This document shows positions 1 to 12,862 of a stretch of 64,000 bases of DNA, piece by piece. A program made the position numbers and the translations under genes. This stretch comes from Nissolia schottii (Eukaryota; Streptophyta; Magnoliopsida; Fabales; Fabaceae), in the NCBI GenBank assembly GCA_003254905.1, contig QANU01070688.1, forward strand, positions 313,726-377,725. Reading direction: 5' to 3'. Numbering within the stretch: the first letter of the stretch is position 1; each line of letters starts with the position of its first letter. The notes under the pieces are model-generated. The model ran no database searches. It was given only the letters and a program-made list of their open reading frames with translations, and had not been told where the DNA came from.

Positions 1-225
1 AATTACTGACTATTGAAATGGAAAAAAAAAAAAAGAAGCAATGGTTGCATAAATTCACAATTACAGCTCAAGCTAATTCTGCCCTATAATAATATAGATT
101 ATAGAAAATAAAAAGGAGCAAAAATTTTAGGTAGCACATAGAACACAAATCTCCCCCCAATCCCAGTCTCTGTCTGCACTCTCCATCCAAAGCAGAGATT
201 TTCTGCCAAGCAGCTAACCTTCGCT
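1..225 (-). other. 3' UTR and downstream flank of the 755-aa gene
   Basis: This stretch follows the TAA stop at 226-228 on the minus strand. It holds AT-rich sequence and an A-rich tract at 20-35. No second gene is visible. The poly(A) site was not identified. Confidence 0.45.
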
Positions 226-3200
226 TTACTTGTTAAAGAATAATCCCTTTTTCTTCACTCTCTTTTTCTCTCCAGCCTGCATAATAAATTCCAAAAAAGG
301 ACGAAAAATATATACTTATATCAAGCATATGAACTATGACATTTATATGAATCAGGGCATAAATTAAGGGAAAAAATTATATACCCTTAGGATAAATAAT
401 CTCATAGTGAGAACAATAGTGTCTCTAGCCCTGCAAAAGAAACATAAGAAATATTAACAAAAGCAGAAACCAAAAAGGAAAAAACATCAAAAAATAGATA
501 ACCATCCGAAAGATTCCTCCTGTTACAACACTAGAGTCATTAGAAAGCACAGCATGGAAACTTCGGTTGATTAAAAAGGTGATTCTCATTCTGGCTTATA
601 GATAAACAATAATTTTGAAAGCTTAGTAAGCAAATGAATATATAACAAGTTTGATCACTTCTCTTTACTCAAGACACTCAAATAAAAAGTTTTCCATTTA
701 ATATGAACAATCTTCTTCATTTAGCAAATAATAGCACATGATAATAACATGCACAGCTAGGTAGTGGAATCTCATGAAGAATCATTATCCCATTCAACAC
801 CAAAATATTAGCACATGAAACATTACCCCACATATTCATATGTGCCACACATTTCTTTTGTCATCATATGTGCCACACAACAGTAGGAATACTTACCCAC
901 TGAGATCTGTTGGGCTGTTTTCTGCTCTTAACAGATGGTCAGCACCATTGGAACCAATTATAATAAATTCTGAAACATGTCCATATGGAATCACAACCTA
1001 CAAAAAGAGCATAAGTGAGATCAACTAAACACTTGGGACTAGTTTTTATAGAGTTCAACACACATCATGGCAATACTTGTTTCTCCTATAATTTTGTTTT
1101 ATGGACCGGCAGTGGGGCCCACCATTAGAATGAACCATGGGGCAAGTCCACATGGGGGCCAATAGGGAGGGCCGGAGGGGATGGGATGCATTAACACTCC
1201 TTGCACGTCCCACCCACGGCTCTCTACCAACTGAGCTCATAAGGAATCTCTCTGAGAAGAAATAAGAAAGAAACTTGCATATAAAGGCAGACAGGGATAC
1301 GTCACTGAATGACCCCAGAATTTCTTTTGCTTAATTTTCTCAGATCAATCAATAACTTCACCACAACTCCACAACTACAACTAGCTGAAACCTTCACACA
1401 ATATATCAAAGAACCAAGCATCATACACTGGTGGACAGCGAAAACTTCTCCGTGATCACTACTCCATTGGGTCCACTGCTTTTGATACTGTAACCTTCCT
1501 TCTTAATGGCTAAAGTGGCTGGTTCCCATATATCAAGATATCCAGTCTGTAATAATACCAAACCAAAAATATTTACGTAACTATTTGAGTTCTCCATAAA
1601 GAAGACTGATGAGTAAAATAAGATTTTGAATTGTTGACACTGATACAAAGGGAAACTCATAACAGTAAAGAAAACTATTTTCATTAAATTACCGGAAGAG
1701 AAACTTTATATGAAGCATGTCCGTTATAGAAAGCCTTCTCTATGTGGCTCTGCATTTCAGGATCTGACAGCAAATAACAAAAGAGAGTAACTCAGGCATC
1801 CACAAACATTTGCAACCCTAAAAAGGATGGAAAGAAAAAGACCAGAGAAAAGCTATAGCACAAAACTGAAATCAAGACAACCAGTGTAACACATCCAACA
1901 CAGATATGATGATCTAGATCAAATTGCTTTCACTTGAACCTCTTTTCTTGGGACAATATCCCACCATCCTACTCATTTGTGAATTGCAATATCTTCCTTC
2001 CTTCCTAATAAAGTTACCTTTTATCATATTATGTGCTGTAAATACCTTAAGCGCAATGAATGCCTAAACTTTGAAATTATATCCCTCTTTGCTATACAAA
2101 TTTGTCTCAAGTAACCAAATAAACAAGATGCTGAATCAGCAATTATTATTGTCCAACAACCTTAATGGCACTATATCCCCTCCAGGAACATCCAATGTTG
2201 TGTAAGTTGCAAAATAGAAAAGTAAACTTCATATTTTAGAAATTAGATGGTGCTATAACAATGCTTTGGTTTTGCTTAAAACTACATCAATTTATTTCTC
2301 ACATCAACCGTCAAAACGAATTTTTTGTTTCCCTTTTATACAATACAAATGAGACAAATGATAAGAGTTTAAACCAAAAAATATAACTGAAGATTACTCT
2401 TGTCTGCAACTTTTAAAAATTAGCAAAAAATTCTCTGCAAATTTGCAATCACATTCTATCCAACAAGTTACATAGATGGCAGCATCAACAATTTCAAAAA
2501 CACTAATCATAATACAGACACTTACCACATGTAATCTTTTTCTTATCATTGGCAAAAACCTTCACAGGTTCTCCCTACATGATAAAGAATGCATGAGATT
2601 TGTAAAAAAATAAAGACAAAATAACTATACTACAATAACAACAACAACAACTAAGCCTTGTCCCACTACATGGGGTCCGGCTACATGGATCAAATGACAT
2701 CATAGTGTTCTATCAAAGACCATGTTTGCATTCAAACCAAAAACCTCTACATCTCTTCTGATAGTAAAAATATATATATATATATATATATATATAACAA
2801 AAATAAAGACAAAGGAACTATAACAATTACAGACAAAATAGCTCAAGAACCAACATTTCACAATGAGATTCCTCTTTTACTGATTGAAATTGAGAAAGGA
2901 GCTCAAGAATGGAAAAAATTCTTGAGTTTTTCCCAAATATTGGAAAGAGGAGCAGATTCAAGAGTGTCGCGGAATAGTTTTTGTGAATGATACCATAACA
3001 AGTGAATGAATGAAATGAATAATTCCTCTGATTTTCATTGAATGGAGATTCAGCTTTTATACAAGGATCTAAGCTAAGCTACCTGCTACTGTTTATACCG
3101 GTCATATAACTACCTAATAACAGAAAACAGAATTATGGAAAAGTGGCATAACTGCCTTAACTAAATTTACATGCTCAATATAAACTTAAGCTATACAATA

Positions 3201-6200
3201 GGCTAGAGCTATAATCCTAGTGTTAATAACTACAACCAAAAAAAAAAGGAAAAATTTTGTCAGAAATCAGAATCAATTCACAAAGTACACTTTTATGAGA
3301 AGTATTTTAGCTTCCCTCTTTATGTTTTGGAAGTTACTGAGAGAAAATTCTCCATAATCAATAAAGATCACAAGGTAGCCACTCAATGCTCAAACCCAAA
3401 TCCTCACTATGATCATTGCAGATTACAAGTAGTAGTTGCTCACTTAGACTACAAATCACATTGAAATTCCTAAATCCTTCTTAGATAGCACTGCTGGCTT
3501 TTCAGATTAGATTGCATAACAGGCCAAGACCACAATTAAATAAATATCATAACAATTCAATATCTCTTACATACAAGACTGCCACTATGATAAGTGACAA
3601 AAGTACCTTGCGCTTCCTGTTATCCAGAGGCTGGACCTCAATGGCAAGTAACGTATCAACATCATCAGCACTGACAAGATAGCTGGGTTGCTTCGCTCCT
3701 ATATTTTTGGACAATGATTGTGGTTGAAGTCATCACGTTAGGATGGAAGAAAATGAGAACATAATCTCAGAGAAGTAAGACAATACCATCAATATAATTA
3801 AAGGAACCATCTTCCATATGCCGAATCCACTGGCAGTCCAACAAGAATGGACACGAAAGGCAACATCAAATGGTTAGAACAGATATCTAATGTAAACACA
3901 ATATAATGATAGACTCTCTTAAGCTAAAAAGTAAAATGAAAAAAGAGCAACAATAAACAAGTTCCAAATTATAGATGAACAAAATGCACCTCAAAATTAC
4001 AACTAGTGGTGCCATTAATGGAGTATCCGCATGCCTGAAGTTCCCTTCCTGGAAATGCTTCCCCCGAGATTTGAAGTTCATCTATACCTGGTAATGGATC
4101 TTCATCTGCAGCTGTAGCATGAATTAGTCAACTTGAAATAGCCAACAGCAAAGCTCTAAAATTTGGTAAAAGCTCACAAGGTGATTAATTCTTACCCTCA
4201 GAAAATGAAGAAGAAGGTTCTTCAAGAACTGGTGCCAAATAAGGAGAATAACCAGGATCATCAATGGTGGTTGTATAAGGAGGGTTGCTAGAACTCATGT
4301 TAGCAGGTGTTTCTCTCTCACTATGGTTTCCATCTCCATCAGGATCATCCACATCACTGTTGCTCACAGGATCACGAAACGTCACCTGTTTGTTAGTCGC
4401 CTCTTCTCCATAATGTGCAGGATGAGCATCACCCAGGTGGGTTGGTACATCATGGGCTGAAGAATTCCTGTAAAATGACCAACATATTTGAGCAAGAATG
4501 TCATTTCTTACCTGCCAAAAGAATGTCAAATTATGTCGTTTTTCTACCAGTGCTTATTTAAGTCACAAAAAAATCCTTCCAGCCTTCCTCTGCAATTTTT
4601 AGTTCAACTTAAGGGAATGATGACACAGCAAATATACGGAAAGAGATAGAGGTGATCATATCAATTAGCATTTAGCACTATATTCTTTCAGCACCCAAGC
4701 AATCAGGACTATATTCCTTCCTCAGCAACTACAGCTATTGAAAATAAGCAGCGTGTTCCATTGTAGACTGTCAGAACAGACAACAGAGAGATACTCAAAC
4801 TAACCTAATAAATAGGAAGTGATCTACCAAACACTACATAGAAAACTTCATACAAGTTAATATCCTAAGCCAACTAGGAGCTTAGATACTGGGCATATCA
4901 TACAAAGCAGATCTACAGATAAGATTGGCATCATGAAGTAATATTATTATCTGATGGCAGTTGGCAAGATTATCGAAGTAACACGAGACTTAAATATCCT
5001 ACTCTAGAGTCTATAACTAACAAGAGAGCTGTATACACTAATCACCATTCCAAGGATGGTAAGACTTATTGCATGTAAAAGATTGAATTTGAGAATCCCA
5101 AGAATTGAATATCTACAAACCATGATTTTCAATTTCTACCACAGCTATTTCAGGCACAGAAAACAGTAATATTAGTCATCCTAAATATTCACCAATAGCA
5201 ACTACAGTAAAAAAGAACCTGTCACTTGATGAAACAGATTAAAAAAGAAAAGGCTCTGCTTTTAATTTGTAAGATCACATGTCTGTTGAGAATAGTGCCA
5301 AACTGGTTGCCTAATATGAATAGTTTTCCACTTGAAAACAAATTGAAGACACAATGCATCATCAGGACCACTATAACAAAAACAACATGAAACAGCACCC
5401 ACCAATACATTCAGTTCAGAGTAGCAGTCTCCATTTGATCAGGCTCACCTGCTTGCATATGGTGAATATCTCCCCAATTCATCACCGTCAATATTCGTTG
5501 CCACTCCACCACCCAAGCCACTCTGGTGGCGACCAAACATATCCCAATCAGCACCTGTCTGAACATCACCAGAGACCTGAGTCTTACCTCGGGCGTACAT
5601 ATCCTGCGGTACCAGTTCAAGGCCGTTTTTATTCTGATAAAAAAAGGAGGGGGGACGACAATTTAGAATTTTTATTGAAGCACAATCAGGAAAAGGGACA
5701 AAATCACAAAAAATGAGCATACTGAAGTTGCCAAAGGTGCACCAATTGAGTGAGATGGTGATTGCATCGCAACATTAGCATGATTCACATCTGAACGCCA
5801 AGGCGTCAGTTGATATTGCGACTCCTTTAGCTTTGACTACAATAAAGAACAAATATAACCAATAAACCCATGTCCTTTAGCAACAAGGAAGATATAAAAA
5901 TGGCCAAACTGTTATAATATCTAGAATCTATCAAGTCCATTTAACCTTTAGTACAAATTTTATTGAATTACCCTACAGAAATTTAGTGCACCCAAGTGTC
6001 TGCCCAACATACCTCAGTGCGAAGTAGTTTTTCCTGTAAATGTTTGAATAAAACCTGCCAAAAAGCAAAACTTTCTGAGAATTCAAGATACATGTGGTCC
6101 TAGAATTCAGATAAAGGACAGGTTTCAGTATCACCAGCATGACCTTTTGTACAGAGATTCAATAGATTTCTACGCGTAAATAGCGGGCACTGCTTAAAAT

Positions 6201-9200
6201 TGGTTACACCCCACAACAGGGAATGGAAGCGAAAGAAAATATTGTTGTAAAATTTTTTTCATTCCATTAAGATTCCCACATCAATAGAGATCATATTTTT
6301 TAAAATTGGAAAAAAAAAAATTAAATGCATACATTCCTTGTATAAAGTTACCTTCACATTCAATGTATAAGCAGTAAAATTGAGTTTTGGAGATCAAAAA
6401 AGACGTGGATGTTTGGATATTGAGTGGTAGTTGCAATAAAAAAAAACTAATAACTAAAAAAAAAAGCTTTTTCCGCCAAAATCTCTCTCTTGAGCATTTT
6501 GATTTTAACCTTTTCTAAAAATAAAAGGTAATCAGAAGTTCCAAATAAACACGACATTCGAATTTCAATATTACTGTTCTCAGATTTCCACAAAGTAGTG
6601 AAACTAAACAGTTTGGAGGCTTTAACAACAAGGAAAGAGCCCAAGAAAATATAGGGCTTGCTGTTCTTAGTGGCTGTAAAAAAGCAGAGAAGAAAGTATA
6701 AAGGGGTGTTATAATCCATGATGAATAAAAATGAGCAAATGAAACCCAGTCACAAGTCTTGATAAAAAAGTTCTCAAATCAAATATCAATTCTTAACTTT
6801 CCCCATTCAGTTATAAAAAACACATTATGGGAAAAAGCTAAGAATTACTAATCTCAAAGATGGCCCATATTCATTGATTTTTATGTGCCTATAGGTTGTC
6901 TAGTAAGTGGTACCCCAAGATGCATAGCATATCTTTGACTACACTTTTAAAATCCCACTTCACCATATTTTAGTTTCAAAGGTTTTTCCTCTATGCAGCA
7001 AACCCCACAAGAGGAAGGAGAGAGTGCTGAATACATCCAAGTTCATATTCGTGTGCTATACTTGAAAGTGACTACGGAAGGGTAGCAGCATTACTTATTT
7101 CCTAAAGAAACAAAACAAACCTCACCTTGACATTGCTAACAATCGACTGTGCATCAAGAACAGATGGCTGCAGAGAGTATTCTGCAAGAAGAGGCATCAA
7201 AGATGAAACAAATGTTGACCTTTCGTGCTGAGCATCCTGACAAGTAAAGAAAAGGTGAAAAATTAAGAATTCATTCTCGACAACCCAACAGAAACAAGTC
7301 ACTGCCCATGAAAATTCATTCAAAAGTATTTAGTGCAACCCAACTATCATGCAAATCTCAACATACACCAATAACAAGTGGGAAAAATAACCTGCAATGC
7401 ATATGTAAGACGTATATTTTCTTCAATTATGTCTTGTCGATACGATAAAGCTTTCAATGCTGCATCTACAAGGTCTTGCTGCTGCTGATCAAAGGCCTAG
7501 CAACAATATTACAAATAATTTATATGAGCTCAATCCCAATCACATATAAAAGGAAAGGGAAAAAGGTAAAGATGCTTAAGGAACTTCACAAGGACTTCAA
7601 CAAATTTCATGCATACCAGACGCATATAAGCAATGCGCTTTTCCAAGACATATTTTTCATTGCGTATTTGTGCTTCCTGCTGAGGAAAAATCTTTGGTCA
7701 CCATAATGGACACCAAGGCAAAACAAACTAACACTTACAGAAAATATTTTATTTACGCCTTATACCTTTACAGAATAATCTGCAAGATGTTTCCTTAATT
7801 GTGTGATCTCTTCTTCATGTTCTCGTACCTTAATGGCCAGATCCTACATAGATACATGTATGAATCCATAAAACAAGCAATGATAAAACATGAAATTTTA
7901 GAATTAAAGGCAGTACCTGCTTCAATAGGGTATTAGAATTATTCATTTCAGTCATTGGCATCAAGCCTTGCCCAGGCGAACTGAACCGGGGATCATAGTC
8001 TCCTTCTGGTAGATGCCTAAGACAAAGACAGATTTCTAAAATTACACAAATCCTATTTTGACACTACTTTTACATAGAATAAATATGGCAGTACAATGCA
8101 GCTCCGGCATTATAATTTTTATTTGATATTCAATACCACATACCGGCTTGGAGAGATTGACCTTGTAGATGGCGACGACATCTGAGAAGGGCCAGCATTA
8201 TCCACAGGCCGCTGGTCATTTGGTTGTAAACTCAATGTCCCATTTACGTGACTGTTCTCAGAATGATTAAGTACCTCATTTCTGGCTGCATCATTTTAGA
8301 GTTTGTTATTGGTGGGTGACTAGTTTACCAGTTAAGTAAAGCAAAAAAGAGATGTCCTGTACCATTCAGCCTATATTCTAGATTACTTGATGATTGAGCT
8401 GATTGACGAGTATCATAAGGTCCATGACCCTGCTCCTGCCAAGGAGCAACCAAACCAGATTTTTGATCCGCTGATTCACCTTGTTTCTGTCAAAACCGTA
8501 AATTGCATTGATCAGATTCTGCCAAACCAAATGTACACTTTTTTTACTTGTACCTTGAATAATATTTCTTATTCTATCGCCAATAAAAAGTGTACATTTT
8601 CTTCATGTCATAATCACAGAAAGAGGAAAAAATCTTCATCAAAATACAGACAGAGGATAATGTTTTAAAATCTAAGTTCATGGAAAAATAACACTTCATC
8701 AACTAGACATCTTGATTTGCATATGAAGCACAAAATTGAATTCTTCCATCCGCACAGTGCCAATACTGCATATGCCTGGTAATATTAAGTTATTCAAATA
8801 CAAGAACTACTCCTACTGACAAATTCACATAGTTGCCTTGATGGTCCACAACGGTAACCATTTCAAGTCCAAAAATAACCATGGGTCCATCTTACAAAGT
8901 GGTAGGTATAATGATGGGATGTCACACATAGGATTCTAGCTGGGAAAATGCATAGCGCAGAGATATGATTCAGAGTTAAAACTAATATGCAATTCAAGGT
9001 CAAAGGAAAGCATACAAGGCCAGTAATACTCTATCAAAGTGAATTTTGAGAAGTGAAGTGCCAACAAGAGGTAAAAAAAAAAAAATGTGCGGTGAGGATA
9101 AGAATGCTGAGATGGATCTGTGGACATATAAGCAAGGTTGTCAAAATCGAGATCCAACACAGGATCAGAAGGAGAATTTTAAATTGTAAAACGGAAGATA

Positions 9201-11374
9201 ACATGAACAGTAAGATCCTAAGAAGAAGAAGAAGAATATATAACATATATAAATAAAATATAAATGTATAACAGAAAAGTCAATAAATATTGAAATTATG
9301 AGACATTTAATTAAACTCTAATTTTTACTAACTTCTTTTTTTGGTCAGATAATATTTACTAACTCATTTGAGTTAGCATAATATAATGGACATATGAAGC
9401 CCATAAGGCCCAAACAAAAGAAGTAAAAAAAAAAAACAGTTGAAAAAAAAAAAAACAAAAACAAAAGCACCCCATCATTGACACAAAAAAGTGAAGCATC
9501 GCAATGCGACACATTGACAAAACAGAGCCAAACAACAATATAAAACGGAGCCTTAACGGACAGAAACCGAACCATTCATAAAACGAAGCACCCACACAAA
9601 CTGAATAAAAGACGTGGCCAATCGGACATTCTGTAGAGGAAATGGGTTGCCTAGGTTTTGGGTGAAATTTGGTTCTTTCCCTCAAAAATGGGTTGTTCTG
9701 CCACTTCAATTGTGGCTTGCCCAAGATGCAAAAATCATCCGATCTCACCGCTCCCACAATCTTTCCCGATGATCATACCAGATCCGAACAAATCGAGTTA
9801 GTGGGTAGAATCAAGGTCAGGGCTCCTGCAAGGGATGTTCTGATGAGGAAATGGGTTGCTTAGGGTTTGGGGGAGATTTGGTTTTTTCCCTCAAAAATGG
9901 GTTCTGCCACTTCAATGGGGGCTCAACCAGGACGCAAAAATCGTCCAGTCTCACCAATCACAATCTTCCAGACGATCCTACCAGATCCAAACAAATTGAG
10001 TTAGTGGATCGAATCAAGATCGGAGCTCCAGCAAAGGACCATAACACCATGCAATCTTACTAGGTGAGTCAATTTTGACAATCTTCCATGTAAGAAAAGA
10101 TAAGATTGGAAATGAATGCATCAACAAGAACATTTGAACTTTCTCTCTGATAGGATAAACTGATTTATTAGTCTGATTAATTATTTATGGAAATTTCACT
10201 TTCAAAATTACTTCTGCTACTATCTAAGTAGCATATCCATAACATAAAATGCAATCCTAGTATATGTGAAGGGATTGGACATCTTTGCTCCATCGATGAT
10301 TTCTTTTCTCTTTGTTGTTTATGTTCACTTTCTATGTTAAGGAAGATCACCTATCTTCCAAACTCTGTCATCTCTTCAATCGAAAGGGATTTATTCTTTC
10401 CTCGCATACATTACACACAAAATCTTGGCTTTGTTCTGAGGTCCCCATCCTCAATTCCATATATCAGTAATATAAGATAGAAATCCAAATAATGTTGTCA
10501 CCTCTACTAAAAAAGCTCCAGCTAGCCACTCCTACCATAGTAAGCATAAGTGTGATTCACTGAACAGAGAATCACCGAAGAATTGTGCAAACAACCAAAC
10601 AATCATATGTAAAAATATTTACAAAAGGGATTATCATATCTTTACTCAGTCATAACCAATATGCAATAAGTCAAACAGCTACCGTTACACAACTTACATA
10701 TTTATCCAGTTCCTGAATTTTACTCAGAAGTTCAGACCTAAGCCGGTTATTCTCTTCCACCTGTCCAAATCAACAAGTAGCATCCTCAGTATCCTATCTA
10801 CAATGATATTACATGAAAGATGCCACCATTTCATTGTACCAAAGTAAACCTACAGCTGTAACTTTGCCATATTTTCATATTTGTATCAATCAAGGCTATA
10901 ATCATATTTTCATACCAATCAAGGCTACTCTATATCTACTAATAAAGCCTCCGATCATAGAAAAAAATAGATTCTTTCTCTTATCATTTGTTAAAGACAT
11001 GTCAGCAAAATAAGTGCCAAGCAAGTACTACAGCACATAATCCGATTAAATAAGCTAGAATCAAAATTTCCAAAATCTTCAACCACGAGGCAACACACCT
11101 TAATCACACAACTTGTTATGCTAATGATGAAGAACATGAACACACCACCCAATCAAGCATACTTAAAAAAGGGCTAGCGTTGTTGAGACCAACGTACCTG
11201 CTGCTTAATGATAGCCTCAGCATTTTCAACAGCCTTTATAACCTGATACAAGTTATCGTTGTTGTTAGCAGAAAGGTTAGATTGATCATGCACATGTTGT
11301 TGATGTTGACCATGCTGATTAATCCCCAAGGCTGAGAATTTATCAGCCAATCTCTCATCATAACCATTCTCCAT
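226..11374 (-). CDS. Coiled-coil protein with C-terminal Ig/PH-like module (755 aa, 22 exons)
   Basis: Coding exons, in minus-strand order: 11198-11374, 10698-10760, 8363-8486, 8144-8285, 7917-8016, 7766-7843, 7617-7676, 7392-7496, 7126-7236, 6013-6054, 5723-5836, 5449-5633, 4196-4467, 3990-4111, 3787-3829, 3607-3698, 2526-2574, 1693-1763, 1427-1546, 897-997, 385-430, 226-276. All introns are GT-AG and the phases add to 2268 nt (755 aa plus stop). Residues about 45-80 and 200-335 are charged heptad-like helices, consistent with coiled coils; 81-200 and 335-525 are low-complexity and polar. Residues about 530-755 form a compact region (LQISGEAFPG, then WIRHMEDGS, YLVSADDVDT and DTIVLTMRLF) and the protein ends in a basic tail. 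From family knowledge, this layout recalls plant proteins with an A9/Ig-like plus PH-like fold, such as SCAB1 and AIR9; that link is inference. The first ATG in frame is at 11374. An upstream in-frame TTG at 11389 was not used. Exon structure is secure; function is unknown. Confidence 0.85.
2630..2760 (-). repeat. SINE / RTE-LINE type 3' tail in intron
   Basis: Read on the minus strand, a segment containing GTAGCCGGACCCCATGTAG leads into GGGACAAGGCTTAG and then a (TTG)n tract. This matches the 3' tail shared by plant Au-type SINEs and RTE LINEs, as I recall it. It lies in an intron of the 755-aa gene, between the exons at 2526-2574 and 3607-3698. The 5' boundary is not clear. Confidence 0.5.
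2769..2796. repeat. (TA)n microsatellite
   Basis: About 14 AT/TA units in an intron of the 755-aa gene. Confidence 0.9.
9636..10043. repeat. 209-bp tandem duplication in intron 2
   Basis: Two adjacent diverged copies start at 9636 and 9845, both with GAGGAAATGGGTTGC. They share blocks such as CCCTCAAAAATGGGTT, CTGCCACTTCAAT and ACAAAT(C/T)GAGTTAGTGG in the same order. Each contains short open frames that do not join the surrounding gene. The duplicated unit resembles a fragment of coding or retroelement sequence, but no family was recognised. Confidence 0.85.
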
Positions 11375-11990
11375 ACCCTTCTTCTCCAATCCAAATCACC
11401 CTCAACAAACCAAACAGCACCCCGAATCAATCGACAATTATCATGTGCCTAACACAGCTGTCTAGGGTTCCTAAAAAAATTTCTAATCTTCACAAGCACC
11501 CTCATCATTTCCAACTCACTATTGAACCTTATAACACTTCAAAAAGTGCATCAAAATTCGTTATTTTCAGCTACCCAAAACCGAGTCCAACCAAATCAAA
11601 ATTGCAAATTTGAAGCATCAAACCCAACAAAGAGAAAGATAGCAATCGCTCAGCACGAAATTCCAAGCGAAAATGGGAGCTGGGAATCGAGGGAGAAGGG
11701 GTCAGAGAATCGAATTTGGAATCGAGGAGGAAGCTTGGGATTCAATTTGCTCTCGGATTTTGGAGATTGGGAAAGACTTTGAGAGTTTGAAACCCTAGAA
11801 CAAGCAAGAGCAAAAATAAAAACGAGACAAGAAGAAGGTGGAGAAAAAAAAAACACACAACAGAAAAAAACAAAAGGGGTTGTGGAAATGAAAGAGGAGA
11901 GTGATGAATATGTGAATGAATGTGTGTGAGAGTGTGTGTGGATGTGTGTACGGTCGCACTGTGACATGGTCAAGTGCGCGTGAGTCCTTT
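11375..11990 (-). promoter_or_regulatory. 5' leader and proximal promoter of the 755-aa gene
   Basis: Upstream of the ATG, on the minus strand, lies a leader with CT-rich blocks (about 11640-11850) and a GT/CA-rich segment (about 11920-11960). This is typical of plant 5' UTRs and core promoters. No clear TATA box was found. A 5'-UTR intron is possible but could not be placed. Confidence 0.4.
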
Positions 11991-12522
11991 TGGTCATATA
12001 AGCTTAGGATTCATTCCTAGGACTAGGATTGGGTCCAAAACCTTAACTCGGTTAAAATAATTTTCTTGTTTTGTATTCTTATATTATGGACTTAATTTTA
12101 ATGCACTCCGAGTATAAAGAAATTTTAAACTATCATCATTCAATAATATGTTTTATTTGCGAGGTGTTTAAAATAGTGAGTGTAAGAATTAAGTGATGAT
12201 ATATATATTTAGATGTTAGAATATCAAAATTAATTTTTTCTTATGTTAAGAAAATAAAATTTGAAGATGACATTGTTAATAATTATTTATTTAGTTTGGT
12301 CTTCATTGAATGACCAATATATGGGTTCCAGCAAAAAACCTGACCAATTCGACATGATCTTACTGTAGGTTTTTATGTAGGGCATAAAAAATTTTCAGCA
12401 AGAAAAATCTTTTTCATTCTCAAACTCAAATTTAAAACTATTGATTAAAGGACCAAGATAAGCACACTCCTCACATTGACTAATAATAATTAATTTTTTA
12501 AGTGACTAATAAGTTATTCTCT
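11991..12522. other. AT-rich intergenic DNA
   Basis: No gene, RNA or bounded repeat was recognised here. Confidence 0.5.
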
Positions 12523-12531
12523 TTAAATAAT

Positions 12532-12853
12532 AGATTTAAATATGTTTTTAGTCTCTCTAAAATTAAAAATTGTGTGTTTGATTTTTAAAAAAATTTGTTA
12601 CTGACATGACTGTTAAATGTGTTATATGGCACCACATGTCACGTGCCACATGGCAAATTTAATGGTGTCATGTGATATAGTTAATGATGTTACATGTCAC
12701 ATTTAAAAATCACGTCAACACTTAACATCTCTTTCTAACGATATAAACTAAAACCTATTTAAAAAAAATTCAGGAACTAATTTCTAGCAAAAAAAATTTC
12801 CGAAACTAAACACAAAAATTTTAATTTTACAAAAATTAAAAACATATTTAACC
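12532..12853. mobile_element. Mutator-type MITE with 9-bp TSD
   Basis: This 322-bp element has terminal inverted repeats around TTAAATATGTTTTTAGTC. A perfect 9-bp target duplication TTAAATAAT lies at 12523-12531 and 12854-12862. A 9-bp TSD is diagnostic of Mutator-like elements. It has no coding capacity. Its ends are related to those of the larger element at 15862-17159. Confidence 0.88.
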
Positions 12854-12862
12854 TTAAATAAT

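Noticed and set aside
430..590. Alternative last exon of the 755-aa gene starting at 590
   Set aside because: It reads open for a while but encodes a poorly conserved, hydrophobic run to a stop. The splice to 430 and then 276 gives a regular C-terminus and closes the phase.
8387..8668. 93-codon plus-strand frame at 8387
   Set aside because: It is the antisense shadow of exon 3 of the 755-aa gene plus intron sequence.
9400..9470. Possible CRISPR or other prokaryotic repeat arrays anywhere in the window
   Set aside because: The repeats seen are microsatellites, tandem LTR repeats and transposon ends of plant type.
9345..9757. Overlapping frames of 76 and 132 codons on the minus strand in intron 2
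   Set aside because: They lie within an intron of a gene on the same strand, run through poly-A/poly-T tracts and look random.
11375..11389. Upstream start of the 755-aa protein at 11389
   Set aside because: The codon there is TTG. The first in-frame ATG is at 11374, so the shorter start was used.
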